Below are positions 1-11,528 of a stretch of 64,000 nucleotides of DNA, one piece after another. Under the pieces are notes generated by a model. The model was not told the DNA's origin and ran no database searches. It saw only the letters and a program-made list of their open reading frames with translations. Source of the stretch: Bimuria novae-zelandiae CBS 107.79 (lineage: Eukaryota > Ascomycota > Dothideomycetes > Pleosporales > Didymosphaeriaceae); NCBI GenBank assembly GCA_010015655.1, contig ML976664.1:1102241-1166240 (forward strand). Reading direction: 5' to 3'. Within the stretch, counting starts at the first letter, position 1. The number at the start of each line of letters is the position of its first letter. Made by a program: the position numbers and the translations under genes.

Positions 1-2440
1 GTCTTTTTTCGAAGTAATTTATAGTAATCTAATGTACTTCTACGCAAAACGATATTCTAGTAAGAATATAAGGTATAAATTTTTTTGCTAAAATAATTAT
101 ATTAAATAATTTAGCTAATTCAAGCTTTAAACTCTATAAAGTTTTTTACTTACTAGCACGCAGATATAGTTAAGAATTTTTAAATAAAATTAGATTAGAT
201 TTAAAATACTAAAAGTCTTTAAAACGTAAATTAAATTTCTTATACGCAAGCGTGACGCGTAAAGAAGGAAATTTAAAAGAGTGCTTTTTTAGATATAAAA
301 AAGTTTTTCAAACTTATTTTCTTATTTCTAAAGACTATAATAGGTAACTAGCTTAATAAAGAAATAGAACTAGATAATAATAAAAACTATATAACCTTAA
401 AGACTTCCACTATAATCTCTAGAAATAATATTAGATCTTTTAAATAGTGCTATATAGCACTATAAGCCTGCGTTACTACATTTTAGTATGTTTAGCATTT
501 TATATATATTAATAGTGCATATAAAATTTTAGATAGTAAACTGGTTCTTTTTATTATAATAACCCTGAAATCCAATAAAGATATTCTACTATTAATACAA
601 AAATTTTCTAAAATTAAGTTTAAAAAGTCGTCTCTTAACTTTCTTTAAGGCATTAGGGAATACTTTTTCGATAGCCTTAATATAATAGAAAAAGAATGCA
701 GCAATTTTAAATATATAATAATTATTAGTAACTATGTAAAAGATCCAGTTTTAGCTATTTTAGATTTTTTTTTAAACTTTTTGCTATTACTGTACGCAAT
801 ATCTTATAGAAAATAAAAATAATAAGTTCAGAAGAAAAGTTAAAAAAGTATTTAAAACTACATACTTAGTTAACGCTAAAGCTAAATTTAAAATTTATTT
901 TAACTAGGTTAAGTCTTTCTTTACTCTTACATGCCGCTAACTGGATTAAATTAATAGGGAGTATTACGCAACATCGTACGTACTACTAGTTAATTTCTTA
1001 TAATTAAGATAAATCTACTCTAATATCTTTAAGTTAATTAATAGCGCATAGATAGAAGTCCGTAACCTACTAATCTTTTATTTACTTTATTACCTATAGA
1101 CTTTCCTAATGTCGAAATTCTATAAAAGACGCTATAAGCTATAAAAAGATTAAAAGTATACTAATTATGCTATAACTTATTTCTAGAAGGAGCTTAAGAA
1201 GAGTAGCTAATATATTATAAATTTTTAAGAGTGCGAAAATTTTGTTATAATAATATACTAAGTAAATTTAAGAGACTAGAATACTTATTTTATATAGCTA
1301 AAGGCTTAAAAGTATTCGTGTCTCGCGTTTTAAGATTATAGGATCCTTTATAGATACATAATTACTATATTCTTCTTCTTTAAGACTAAACCTAACGATT
1401 ATATTACTAGCTTCTATAAGATATCTAAGTACTATACATAGTATAAGTACTCTTTAGTACTAGTTTTACTAAATAATTTTAAACCTAATAGCGTTATAAA
1501 AATTATCCCTAATAGCCCTACGCATGATCGACTAGTTAAGAAAAAATTAAAATAAGTTATATAGGAGGTAGAGGTTTAGAGGGTGGAAAATATAGTATTA
1601 TTAAGTAACTTAAGGGAGCGATAAATTAAGGCGCGAAATTAATATTAATTAGGCATAATATATTAATAAGAACAAAGAGTAGACTAGATTAATAAACCTC
1701 CTAATGAACTTAGAAGTCCTACCTAGGGTGTATCTTTTTAGTAGTTTACCCTAGCTTATTAAAGCGCCTCTTCTTAGCTATTTTAAAATATTCTAAACTA
1801 CAATTATGCTTCTTTTTAGTAGGTTTTAGTTACACAATTACTAGAACTAAGAGACTAAGGTATACTCTAGTAATAAATTTTAGATATAAATTCTTGACTT
1901 AGCAAGACTACAGCTATTAAAGAACGCTATTAGTTATAGATTATAGCTTAAGTTAGGACTATTTAATGAGTTGTAAAAAAGAATAGAAATAATAATTATA
2001 GCTAGTCTTACAAGCTACTAATGCTAATAGGGCTTATAGAACAGCCTACTTTACGATCTTAGTTACCTTTAGACGTACTACTATATAATATAACAACGTT
2101 GCGCTATTGCTAGATACTAATAAGCTACTATAAGGAAGTGGGATTTTTTAAAACGATCTAATAACTTTACTAGTTATATATATTAACTTTGCTATTACGA
2201 TAAATAACGTTACATTTGGAGCATCCGATTCTATCTTTAATATTACTATAGCTAGCTTACTAGGTGGAACCAAAAGATACGTAGCAGGTGAGAACAATAA
2301 TGCTAATAGAATTAAGAAGGAGCTACCTCCTAGGCTGTTAACGCGCTCAAAAAAAGAGCTTAAATAGTCTATTTATAAGATTATTAATGGAAATGTAGTT
2401 CCAATAGGCTATGCGCCCTTAAAAATGGCTAGTCTTATAT
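1..2440. repeat. RIP-degraded AT-rich repeat, family not assigned
   Basis: Very AT-rich sequence dominated by TA dinucleotides and saturated with stops in all frames, like the identified transposon relics elsewhere in the window. Short stretches look like decayed coding sequence on the plus strand (for example around 1560-1900, where many TAG and TAA codons sit where Gln would be expected), but I could not recognise a transposase or polymerase motif. It continues off the left edge, so no termini are visible. Most likely a retrotransposon or large DNA-transposon relic. Confidence 0.6.
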
Positions 2441-2579
2441 ACTTATTTGCCTAAGGGCCGCAATGACCGCTAGTTAGGAATCTATTAAGCGAGCGCACCT
2501 AGAGGTTGATCAGCCCTAGAGGTTAATCAGCCCCGCCAAATCGATCACCCACTTAACACCACTTTTCTATCAACAACAC

Positions 2580-4201
2580 TTGATCAATATAGGCGATCGC
2601 GAAGCAGCTATACAAGCTACTATCGCAGATCTTAATTCTAGTGTTTTTTCTAGCCAGCGCGCAGCTACGCGAGCCTATAATATCGCGCAATCTACACTAT
2701 CCACACGCGTTAATAGAGGCGCGCCAAACCGCGCTGCTTACTAGCATTAATAGCAATTATCGCCCGATTAAGAGAACTTCCTTGTAGACTTGTAAGCAGC
2801 CCAGAGATATGTCACATGACGACACTAGTCTCATGAGTCAGCTCTATCTCTATATACGAGCCTCTGATCACTCCATGTACACACAACACAACACAGAACA
2901 ACACACAGAGCAACTCAGACAATTACACACACAATATACTACCTTCACACATACCACCCACCTGCTTACAAGACTAGATTATTAATTAGGATACGAAAGG
3001 ATATCCCCCATCGCACGCGCACACTTGAGAAATAGCAATCTAAATTCTACGCCTTAATGGCGATACCTAGCCTCTTGGCAAGCGATAGATACAGGGCTTT
3101 ATCGCACGAAACCCACGCGTTAATTTAATTATTAGCAGAAAGCTTAAGGCTTCGCGCGCTAAGGCTGCTACTCCTAAATAAATACGCGCGTTTTTTAAGC
3201 TATTTAAGTCTGTTCGAACACGCCTTAATATACAAGTTAAGGATATATAGAATATAGATAAGACTAGAACAGCCCTAGGTGTATGTGCCAACTCTAGGGT
3301 GCTCGCATCGAGCAATAAGAAGAAGGCTTACATAAGGTCTCTAAAGAATCGCGAGTGGGCCTCGATAATCGACTGTGTCTCTACAATAGGGTGGAAACTG
3401 CGCTGCGCTGTTATCTTTAAAGGTTAAAGCCTATAAATAACATGGTTCCTAGCAGAATTAGTACCTGATTGGCTATATACGACCCCTAAGAATAGATAGA
3501 CATTAAAAGATATAGGTGCTAAGTAGCTATAGCGCATTTATATCCTAGAGACAGTGCCTAATACTTAATAACATTAACTTCTCTTACTTAATAGACACTT
3601 AAGTCATGTTAATATTAAGTTTATGTAGCTTTGCAAGATTAATAGGATATAGCTTCTATTTCTACCTCTATATTTAATACACCTCCTACAGCCTCTTAAC
3701 CTCTCTAGATTCTCTGTTATCAAGTTAAAGTATCGGAATCAGATACGTAATCTATTAAGCCTCGACGACGCTGCACCAATTAAAAAGAATTAATTTATTA
3801 GATATTATCACCTAGCACGGGAGGAAGGCTTATTAGAGAGGGTAATACAGGCAGGATAGCGAGCAGCAGGTCTTGTACTATACAACCCAAATTAGGTAAT
3901 TTAGTTATCGCAAATGCTTAATCGCCCAGCAACACCAGAACAGCCTAATCAATCAACGAATCTAATAGATCTGATATATAGCACGCCGCAGAGACCCCAA
4001 GATATCTATGTTGCTCAGCAGGCCTTGCTACAGTCAGAAAACCTGTCACGGTCTGCCCGCGTATTGCTGTCAAAAGCAGGCAAGGCTATTGCGATAGCTA
4101 ATACTCGCGCAGCGGCACAGGAGGCAGAGATATCACGATTAAACTATCAACTATCAACTCTAAGCTCCACACGGAAGAGAAAGCGCATACAAGTTAATTA
4201 A
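2580..4201 (+). pseudogene. pogo-family transposase relic (HTH plus DDE endonuclease)
   Basis: Reading through TAA/TAG codons gives a CENP-B/pogo-like order. An N-terminal helix-turn-helix region follows GDREAAIQA at about 2592. The DDE core carries recognisable NIDETR, LLLLNGHSSH and LLQPL motifs (about 3240-3700). A lysine/arginine-rich tail (TRKRKRIQVN) follows a 95-codon open stretch at 3914-4201. The frame is interrupted after FLVD (about 2785) by the solo LTR and its 5-bp duplication and resumes at about 2976. Nearly all stops fit C-to-T change in CAA or CAG, so the copy was inactivated by RIP. It would have cut and pasted the element at TA sites; the copy cannot now encode protein. Confidence 0.82.
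2791..2970 (+). repeat. solo LTR (TGTAAGCAG family), 180 bp
   Basis: Begins TGTAAGCAGCC, ends CCTGCTTACA and is flanked by the perfect 5-bp duplication AGACT (2786-2790 and 2971-2975), the arrangement of a solo LTR left after recombination between the two LTRs of a retrotransposon. It lies inside the transposase gene of the pogo element, so it is younger than that element. A second copy in opposite orientation, with its own duplication, spans 22325-24265. No internal region of this retroelement is present in the window. Confidence 0.85.
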
Positions 4202-4464
4202 AACTAGAGGTTTATAGACGTTAAAGCTATTAAGACTACGATTAATTAAGCCGCTACTTATAGAGCTCCTGTATCACGATCTACTATATTAAATACTACC
4301 TCAGCTATTAATAGGGTAGCTACAACACCAAGCTTTGCAGACATGTGTACGCAGTTTCAAATATAATATGGCGTTAATCGATTATCGCGACTTTTTGGTG
4401 GGTGATCGATTTGGTGGGGCTGATCAACCTCTGGGGCTGATCAACCTCTAGGTGCGCTCGCTTA

Positions 4465-4817
4465 CGTGAGGATTAAAATAGTGCCATCTTGGGCAGAAAT
4501 GGTGGTATTTCGGCCCATTTCTGCCGCACGACCACATTGGTGGTAGTGTATTAGAAACAGTGGTAGATGGGGAATTATGACGCGAAGTAGTGGTAAGGCG
4601 GTCTTTTGCCGCTAAAATAACCCTTGTTTAGCCTGTTCTTGGGCCACATGTGACCTCCTGCGTCTCTGATTGACAAACTTGACCTCTAGAGGTCTTTTTC
4701 ACTATTGGAGGAGTTACGTGCTGTCGTCTTTGTTGCTCATGGATTCTCGTTGGCGGGCTACTATCATGGCCGCCCTCGGGGCACTCAATAGCGTCGTCGC
4801 CGCCCTAGCTGAGTATA
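4465..4817. other. non-repeat spacer with a short hairpin
   Basis: No gene seen. Base composition returns towards that of gene islands. An 11-bp perfect inverted repeat (GGCAGAAATGG at 4492-4502 and its complement at 4515-4525) could form a hairpin with a 12-base loop. It may be the end of an unrecognised element; no function is claimed. Confidence 0.4.
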
Positions 4818-5028
4818 TGTCACGGTGAGCAGAGCGCTGAGCGAACAGTACGCAGTGGAAAAGATTACAGGATTAAACTAAGGTTATGTTATCTAGGAGC
4901 TATAGCAGGTATAGCTTTATAGGCACAAATAACGCTAGTTTTAGATGTAGTACTCTTAGGAAGGTGAGTAGCAATTAAGTAAGGGTAGGAGTAATTATCC
5001 TATAAGGTAAGTACTATAAACTGTAACA
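4818..5028 (+). repeat. LTR-like repeat (TGTCACGG family), copy 1, RIP-mutated
   Basis: A 211-bp unit starting TGTCACGGTGAGCAGAGC and ending CTGTAACA. It is homologous along its whole length to 24410-24624 (reversed) and 56837-57051. Differences from those copies are mainly C-to-T and G-to-A, so this copy alone was strongly hit by RIP. Unlike the other two it has no matching 5-bp flanks (GTATA on the left, GGGAG on the right), so it may be one LTR of a larger decayed element extending right, or a recombined copy. Confidence 0.75.
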
Positions 5029-5477
5029 GGGAGACTATAATAGGGCGGCATATATAACGCGCCTAAGGTACTTGTTTTGCGACGTCTTAAGAGTTATCTT
5101 TTACAGAAATAATAAAAGTTAACGTTAAGATCTACGGGGCCGCTAGCAGACAAGAATCTATTAAGAAAACGCTATTTATTAGCTAAATAGACGTCTAATT
5201 AATTATAGTCTGTTAGCTAAGGCGCCGTTAATCACCCCTGCTAAGCTAAGCGCTATAAAGTTATGAAATGGAGCCTGAATCGGCCGAATTACCAGGCATG
5301 CCCTCAGTCTTTTTACATACGGTATCCTTAACGCAGTTAAGCTCTGTTGAACCGTCGCACCCGCGAGTGCTACCGGAGCCCTCTCCGAGCCCCGCCACTT
5401 TCCTTCCCGCGCCCCGCTAACCACCTACATCGCCGCTCTGTTTCGCATAGATTTTGCGTCGCACCACTACACTACTA
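5029..5477. other. gene-free stretch between repeats
   Basis: The first 170 bases are RIP-like AT-rich sequence. From about 5215 the composition is more GC-rich. Short open frames here have no recognisable motif, and I see no gene. Confidence 0.4.
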
Positions 5478-5693
5478 CCGTGGTTTGGCAGCCAGTGCGC
5501 CGTGTAACACAATGCGCCGCTTTTTACTAGTTAAATTAAAAAAATACTGGTAATTTTAAAGCTATATAACTCATTAACTGCTTAAAACTTTAATGTAATT
5601 TTTTAAAATATAAGATAATACGTATCTTAATTATAGATTTAAGAGAAAACATTATATATAATATAATATAATTATAATAGAAATAGTAACGTA

Positions 5694-7489
5694 CCTCACG
5701 GGCGAGCTAATTACTTTGCTAAGACCCCACCAAAATCTATACTGTACATAATAGTACAGAACGCGCATAAATAGTTATAAGAAATTATAATACGCTAATT
5801 TACTTATAAGTTATTTTATTATGCCTAGCCTTACTATAGCGTCTATAGCGCTATTAAGTTAATTTACTTTTATTAGCATGTACCCTTTATTTTATTTTCT
5901 TCTTATTACTACCTGCTATAAAGTCCTTTAGGGTAGCTAGTTACTAGCTATTAGTAGCTATATAAACTTTTTTTTACTATAGTTATTTTCTCTTATATAA
6001 TTTCTATCGCGTGGCGGCCTTATTAGTAGCTTAAAGCTTAGTAATTTACCTCTACGCTAATACTAGCTTATACGCTACTATTATTACGCCTTTTACTATT
6101 TTTTTTAAAGGCTTTAACTAGATTTATTAAGGAACTATTTATGTGCCTTTAAATCCTCTCCTTTACTAGCGTTATTTATAACCCTAATTCTAGAGTATTA
6201 CTAAGCGTCTATAACTACTATATACTATCGCGTATAATATAAGGCAAAAGCGTACGCAGATAAACGTTAAACTTTAATATTATTACTTTTAGGTTAAAAG
6301 GAATAAGGCTAGCATCTTAAAAGCTTTCTTAAATATTACTTTAAGTTATTATAGTCTTAAAGGTAGTAATAAAGTAAGGTAGGAACTTAATTTTAGTAAT
6401 ATACGTAATATAGTTACGTATTAGATTCTTAGCTTAGCGCCTATACGCCTTCTTTAATAATAAAAACACCCTATATTTAGTAGCTACAGAAGGTACGATA
6501 AATATAAAGGCATATAAAGAGTAATAATCTTACTATCCTTATAGCATTATTAAAATTTAAGTAAGTTATACCTCTTATAGCTATTAATAGTATACTTTTT
6601 TATATACGCGTTAAAGTGCTTTAGCTATTATAAATTAAGCTTATTTATTATCTAGCTATTCTAATAGACTCTAAAAACCTAGTCGCGAAGTAAATCCTTC
6701 TCCTAGTACTAGGTAGAGAGGTAGTGCTTACCCTAAAAGATAGTAAAGGGTAGAATCGCCTAGCCTATTATATTAACGTCCTAGATAATTAAAGTCTACT
6801 TTTAATTACCTTACTATACGCTTTTTACCTTATTTTAATATTTAAAGCCTATAATAACTACTCTTATTAATATTATGCCTATTATAAAGCTAGTCTTTTT
6901 AAAGTTATAGGTATCTTTATCTAGGATACTATACTTAGCTTTAGTATTCTTTATAAGCTAGAACTAGTCCTATATAACCTTAAGATCCTTACAGAGGGCT
7001 CTTTTATAATTATACTTTTAATTAAACTTAACTTAGAGCTTTAGCTAGCGCTTTATAAAGGTTATAGCCTAGTTCTAACTAATAGGGTCGCAGTAACACT
7101 TAGCTAGTAAAGAATTAGCTATATCTTTTATAATAATAAGTTAGGACAGAAATTCTTACGCGTCTAAATTAAGTATGTATTAAATAATTACCTACTTTTT
7201 TATCTTTAGTAGTTTTATAAAGTTAGGTATATAATTATATTAAAAAATAATTCTAGCGTATCTCGTACTAGGTATATTTTAAGAAATATTATAAATAGCT
7301 ATAGCGCGTTACTAACTTAAAGTCGTGTTTTATTTAATAGCTTAAAGCGTAAGCTATATATAAGCCTCTTTTAATTATAATAATTAATAAGGTAGTCGAT
7401 ACATCGCTTTGTAGTATTATTAATAGTACGTTTTAGTAAGGTCTTAGCAGAGTAATTAGCTCGCCCGTGTAATTAGCTCGCACGTGAGG
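5694..7489 (-). mobile_element. pogo/Fot-like transposon A, RIP-degraded
   Basis: Inverted termini begin CCTCACGGGCGAGCTAATTA (left) and CCTCACGTGCGAGCTAATTA (right, reverse strand), flanked by TA at 5692-5693 and 7490-7491; 1,796 bp. The right end holds an extra 17-bp direct unit (TAATTAGCTCGCNCGTG twice) that the left end lacks, so the termini are asymmetric. The interior aligns in inverted orientation with element B (7544-9343), so the decayed transposase reads on the minus strand. It sits in the left arm of the fold-back element. Confidence 0.8.
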
Positions 7490-7543
7490 TACGTTAAGTA
7501 AAAAGCCCATTTTTTACGTTTAAATAACTTTTTTAATAACGTG

Positions 7544-9343
7544 CTCCACAAGCGAGTATCCGAAAACGCCAAGACCACACCAAAACGTACTATTATCTAT
7601 ATTATAACGCGATATCTTAACTCCCTAACTAGCTATAAGAATTAAAAAAATCTTAATTATAGCTTACGCTTTACGCTATTAAATAAAACGTAAAATTATT
7701 TATTTTAATGCGCTATAGCAATTTATAGTACTTTTAAAAAAAATAATAAGGTAAACAGGCGCTAAAATAACCTTTTAATTTAATTTTATACCTAACTTTA
7801 TAAATCTCCTTTTAATAAAGAATAAGTATTTATTTAGTATATACTTATTCTAAACCTACGAGGATTTCCGCCCTAGCATATTACTATAAAAAATATAATT
7901 AATTTTTTATTAACTAAGTAGCGCTATAAGCTCACTAGTTAAAACTAAGCTATAAACTTTATAAAGTACTAGCTAGAGCTCTAAGTTAAGATTAATTAAA
8001 AGTATAACTATAAGAGAGCCCTCTATAAGGATCTTAAAATTATATAAGACTAGTTCTAGCTAATAAAGAATAATAAAGATAAGTATAGTATCTTAAATAA
8101 AGACACTTATAACTTTAATAAAACTAGCTTTATAATAAGCATAAGATTAATAAGAGTAATTATTGTAGGCTTTAAGTATTAAGGTAGGGAAAAAGTGTAT
8201 AGTAAAATAATTAAAAGTAGATTTTAATTATTTAGGATATTAATATAATAGAGTAGGCGATCTTACCAGGGTAAGTATAACCTCTTTACCTAGTACTAAA
8301 TAAAGAGCCTACCTCGTGACTAGATTTTTATAGTCTCTAAAAATAGCTAAATAATAAATAAGCTTAGTTTATAGTAGCTAAAGTACTTTAACGCGCATAT
8401 AAAAGAGTATACTATTAGTAATTATTAGCTACTTATTATTAGTAGCTATAAGAGCTGTAACTTACTTAAAATCTAATAATACTCTAAGAATAATAAAATT
8501 AGTACTCTTTATATACCTCTATATTCGTCGCACCTCCTATAGCTACTAGATATAAGATATTTTTTACTATTGAAGGCGTATAGGCGCTAAGCGAAGAATG
8601 TAATACGTAACTATATTATATATATTACTAAAATTAAGTTTTTACCTTATTTTATTACTATATTTAAGGCTTAATAAGTTAGCGTAATATTTAAAAAGGT
8701 TTTTAAGGCGCTAGCCTTATTTTCTTTAACCTTAAGATAGTAAGATTAAAGCTTAACGTCTACCTACGTATAATACTACTAGTAGTAGCTTATAGTAGTT
8801 ATAGACGCCTAATAATACCTTAGAATTTAGGTCGTAATTACCGCTAGTAAAGAAGAAAATTTAAAGTTACCTAAATAATTCCCTAATAAATAGGGTTAAG
8901 TCCTTAAAAAGATAATAAAAAATATAATAGTAGTAAAGTATAAGCTAGCATTAGTATAGAAGTAGATTACTAAGCTTTAAGCTTCTAATAAGGCTACTAT
9001 ACGATAGAAATTATATAAAAAAAAAGTAATTATAGTAGAAAAAAGTTCTTATAGCTAAAGAAAGCTAGTAGCTAATTACTCTAAAGGACTTTGCGGCGCG
9101 TAGTAATAAGAAAAAAAATAAAGAAGTAGGTACATACTAATAAAGGTAAATTAACTTAATAGCGCTATAAATACTATAGTAAGACTAAGTTTAATTCGCA
9201 CACGTGTAAAAAAGAAGTTAAAGTAAATTCTAAGTAAATTAACCTATTATAATTTCTTATAACTATTTGTGCACGTTCTGTACTATCGTATAGAGTATAG
9301 ATTGTGGTAGGGTCTTGACATTTTCGAACACTCGCTTGTGGAG
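7544..9343 (+). mobile_element. pogo/Fot-like transposon B, RIP-degraded
   Basis: Inverted termini begin CTCCACAAGCGAGTATCCG (left) and CTCCACAAGCGAGTGTTCG (right, reverse strand); 1,800 bp. The right flank is TA (9344-9345); the left is TG (7542-7543), read here as a mutated TA. It is related to element A in opposite orientation but has different outermost bases, so the two are subfamilies rather than one duplicated insertion. Both lie inside the same larger fold-back element. Confidence 0.8.
7950..9100 (+). pseudogene. Fot/pogo transposase relic in transposon B
   Basis: Reading through stops on the plus strand gives the DDE core of fungal pogo transposases: a segment like DTYNFNKTSF where DETGF is expected (about 8100), a LLIISSYKS segment in place of LLIxDGHxS (about 8420) and SSHLL*LLDIRYF in place of SHLLQPLDVGCF (about 8530). 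Substitutions such as Asp to Asn and Glu to Lys, and CAG to TAG, are RIP-type changes. The catalytic acidic residues are lost, so the enzyme is dead. The matching gene in transposon A is on the minus strand (about 5800-7400) and equally decayed. Confidence 0.72.
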
Positions 9344-9810
9344 TACGTTACTTTATAATACAATCTAAGATTTATATATTATATTATGTACTTTATATAT
9401 TATCGAGTCCTAAGCTTACTAAGTCTTAGGTGGTCTATAAAAAACTTTTCTTTGGTTAAGAAAAATTAGTGTTCTTTTCAGTTTTTTAAATTGTAGCTTA
9501 GTAATCTTAAAGTTAGGTATTATATAGATATATAATTAAACTATGGAATTTGAGGCTTTTTTATAAAGTATTACAAAAGTTATTTAGAAGTTAAAAATGG
9601 GCTTTTTATTTACTATTTCTATTATATATATATTATATTATATATTCTCTCATAAATGTATAGTTAAGACTCGTAAAATCGTATATTTTGAATTTTTTTT
9701 TAAATATTAAGTAGTATTAGAGTTATATAGCTTTAAAGTTGCTAGTTTTTTTTAACTAGTAAAAAGCGGCGCATTGTGTGACGCGGCGCACTAACTGCCA
9801 AACCACGGTA

Positions 9811-10475
9811 TCTCTTACTCGAGCTAAAAATTCCACGTGGGCGTATGTACAAACACTTAACCTTTGTAACGCTATCTGTAAGGGAGAATAGGTACCGAAG
9901 ACAACACTTTGGCGGATTTTGCGACTTGAGTGTATGCCCACGTGCACATAGTAGAGCCCCGGAGCTGGGACTAGCAACGGGGACGGTTTAGTATATTGCG
10001 GGGAGAACAGCGCTAGCGGCAGGATTCTTTTGGCCGAAGGGCATCACCTGGGGAAATGCAATACGAACGATGGGGAATTCTCCCGCCTCCGGGTTACTCT
10101 TGCGTTCTGCAACACGTAAATTATTCCGGCGCATGCCACCGAGTCATTCGCGCTTCGCCAATACGTATTGTCTACGGTAACTATATTAAAAACTCGTGTC
10201 ATTTTATTGACTAGGGAAAACACCGAGCGGGACTGATTCGCTATTGCGATGTCACGTGGTGAAAAGCAGGGATATGGCGTGTTTGGGTGCCTCGCTGTGT
10301 ATTTCTCCGTTCGGCGAGAGTGGTAAAAGAGCTAGACAGTGGACGTGTAATTTCGCGATGGGAGGGAAGTGAAGGGGTACATATACCCGCCATGGGGACA
10401 GTTTCTGGAGATAAAGGTTCCGGCATAAGTTACAGCAGAGCATTGTGGTAGTCAACCTTCACACATACCACTGCC
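9811..10475. other. intergenic region upstream of the acetylesterase gene
   Basis: Unique, moderately GC-rich sequence starting exactly at the TA that ends the fold-back element. I see no gene. It presumably holds the promoter and 5' leader of the gene starting at 10476, but I identify no defined motif beyond AT-richer patches. Confidence 0.4.
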
Positions 10476-11328
10476 ATGAAGTTCTCCTCACAACTATGCC
10501 TCACGGTATCTTTCGCGCTTTCTGCGCTGGCAACTCCTGTGATGGAGAAGCGCGCCACGCCCACGATCTACCTCGCGGGAGATAGCACGATGGCCAACAA
10601 AGGCGCGAACGACGGTGCCACAGACGGTACTTCTCCCTCTCCCCTCTATACAATCTTCTGGAGAACTAACAAAGGAGACAGGCTGGGGCCAATACCTCTC
10701 CAAATACGTCACCGCGCCCGTCGTCAACAAAGCTGTCGGCGGCCGCTCCGCGCGCTCCTACACCAACGAAGGCCGCTTCACCGACATCGCGAACCTCATA
10801 AAATCCGGCGACATCGTCGTCATAGAATTCGGGCACAACGACGGCGGCTCGCCGACGACCGCGACCGACAACGGACGCAGCGACTGCCCCGGCACCGGCG
10901 AGGAGACCTGCAAATCCGGCAAAGACGGGTCCACGGTGTACACCTTTGGCCACTACGTCAAGGCCGCCGCGAAGACGTACATCGCCAAGGGCGCGACCGT
11001 CGTCGTGGGCTCCCAGACGCCGAACAACGCGTGGGAAGGCGGCGTGTTTAGCACGGCGGCGCCGAAGTTCGTCGCGTATGCGGCGCAGGCGGGGAAGGAG
11101 ATCGGGACAGGGGCGACGTTTGTGGATCATTTCCAGGCGGTGCTGAATGCGTATAAGAAGTTGGGGAATGCGAAGACGAATGCGTTTTTCCCGAACGATC
11201 ATACGCATACGAGTCCCGCGGGTGCGGATTTGGTGGCGCAGGCGTTTGCGCAGGCGATTGAGGTGAAGTTGAATGGGACGACGCCGATTGTGCCGTATTT
11301 GAGGTCGGGGAATCCGACGGTGTGGTAG
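10476..11328 (+). CDS. secreted rhamnogalacturonan acetylesterase (SGNH hydrolase, CE12-type), one intron
   Basis: Removes acetyl groups from the rhamnogalacturonan I backbone of pectin outside the cell. The gene has two exons, 10476-10626 and 10682-11328, with a 55-bp intron that keeps phase (151 + 647 bases) and has a CTAAC branch-like site. The product is 265 residues, normal for the family. Residues 1-20 are a signal peptide ending LSALATP, followed by EKR, a likely processing site. The nucleophile motif GDST (Ser37), the GxND-type block GHND (102-104) and the C-terminal DHTH block (Asp223, His226) are all present, so the catalytic set is complete. The family alignment NDGWG runs across the splice junction, which supports it. 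Base composition is GC-rich with no RIP decay although a transposon ends 665 bp upstream. This is one of the best-supported genes in the window. Confidence 0.93.
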
Positions 11329-11528
11329 GCGCAACGGCTGTCGAGAGGGTGACAATATTCTTGTAAATACTTGGAAGACGAATAAATCTCCCTGTACATA
11401 GTTGAACGATCACATTTTTCGACGTGGAAGAATCGTGTGATTCGATTTACGTGGAGATGGGAAAGAAGATCGATATTGCTTACAAAAGGGTATCATATTC
11501 CGACTGAACATACCTCGCCTGCCGATGA

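Larger units (their letters stand above)
2488..4462 (+). mobile_element. pogo/Fot-like DNA transposon, RIP-degraded, with nested solo LTR
   Basis: The ends are inverted repeats of about 63 bp starting AGCGAGCGCACCTAGAGG on each strand and flanked by the dinucleotide TA (2486-2487 and 4463-4464), the target duplication of Tc1/mariner/pogo elements. The length of 1,975 bp (about 1.8 kb without the LTR inserted at 2791-2970) is right for Fot-type elements. Inside the terminal repeat a 17-bp unit is present twice in direct orientation. The interior encodes one pogo-type transposase on the plus strand, full of RIP-type stops. Bounds and TA duplication are read directly; the family rests on the decayed protein. 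Confidence 0.88.
5478..9808. mobile_element. inverted-repeat (MITE-like) element carrying two nested pogo insertions
   Basis: The left arm starts CCGTGGTTTGGCAGCCAGTG at 5478. The right arm is its inverted copy ending at 9808. Both are flanked by TA (5476-5477 and 9809-9810). The arms stay alignable inwards for about 200 bp or more, through an AT-rich stretch containing AATAGAAATAGTAA. Removing the two insertions (5694-7489 and 7544-9343) leaves about 730 bp of fold-back element with no coding sequence, which fits a non-autonomous TA-targeting element. Both arms show C-to-T decay. Confidence 0.72.

Noticed and set aside
10666..11355. 229-codon minus-strand Arg-rich frame
   Set aside because: Antisense shadow of the acetylesterase gene, caused by its GC-rich third positions.
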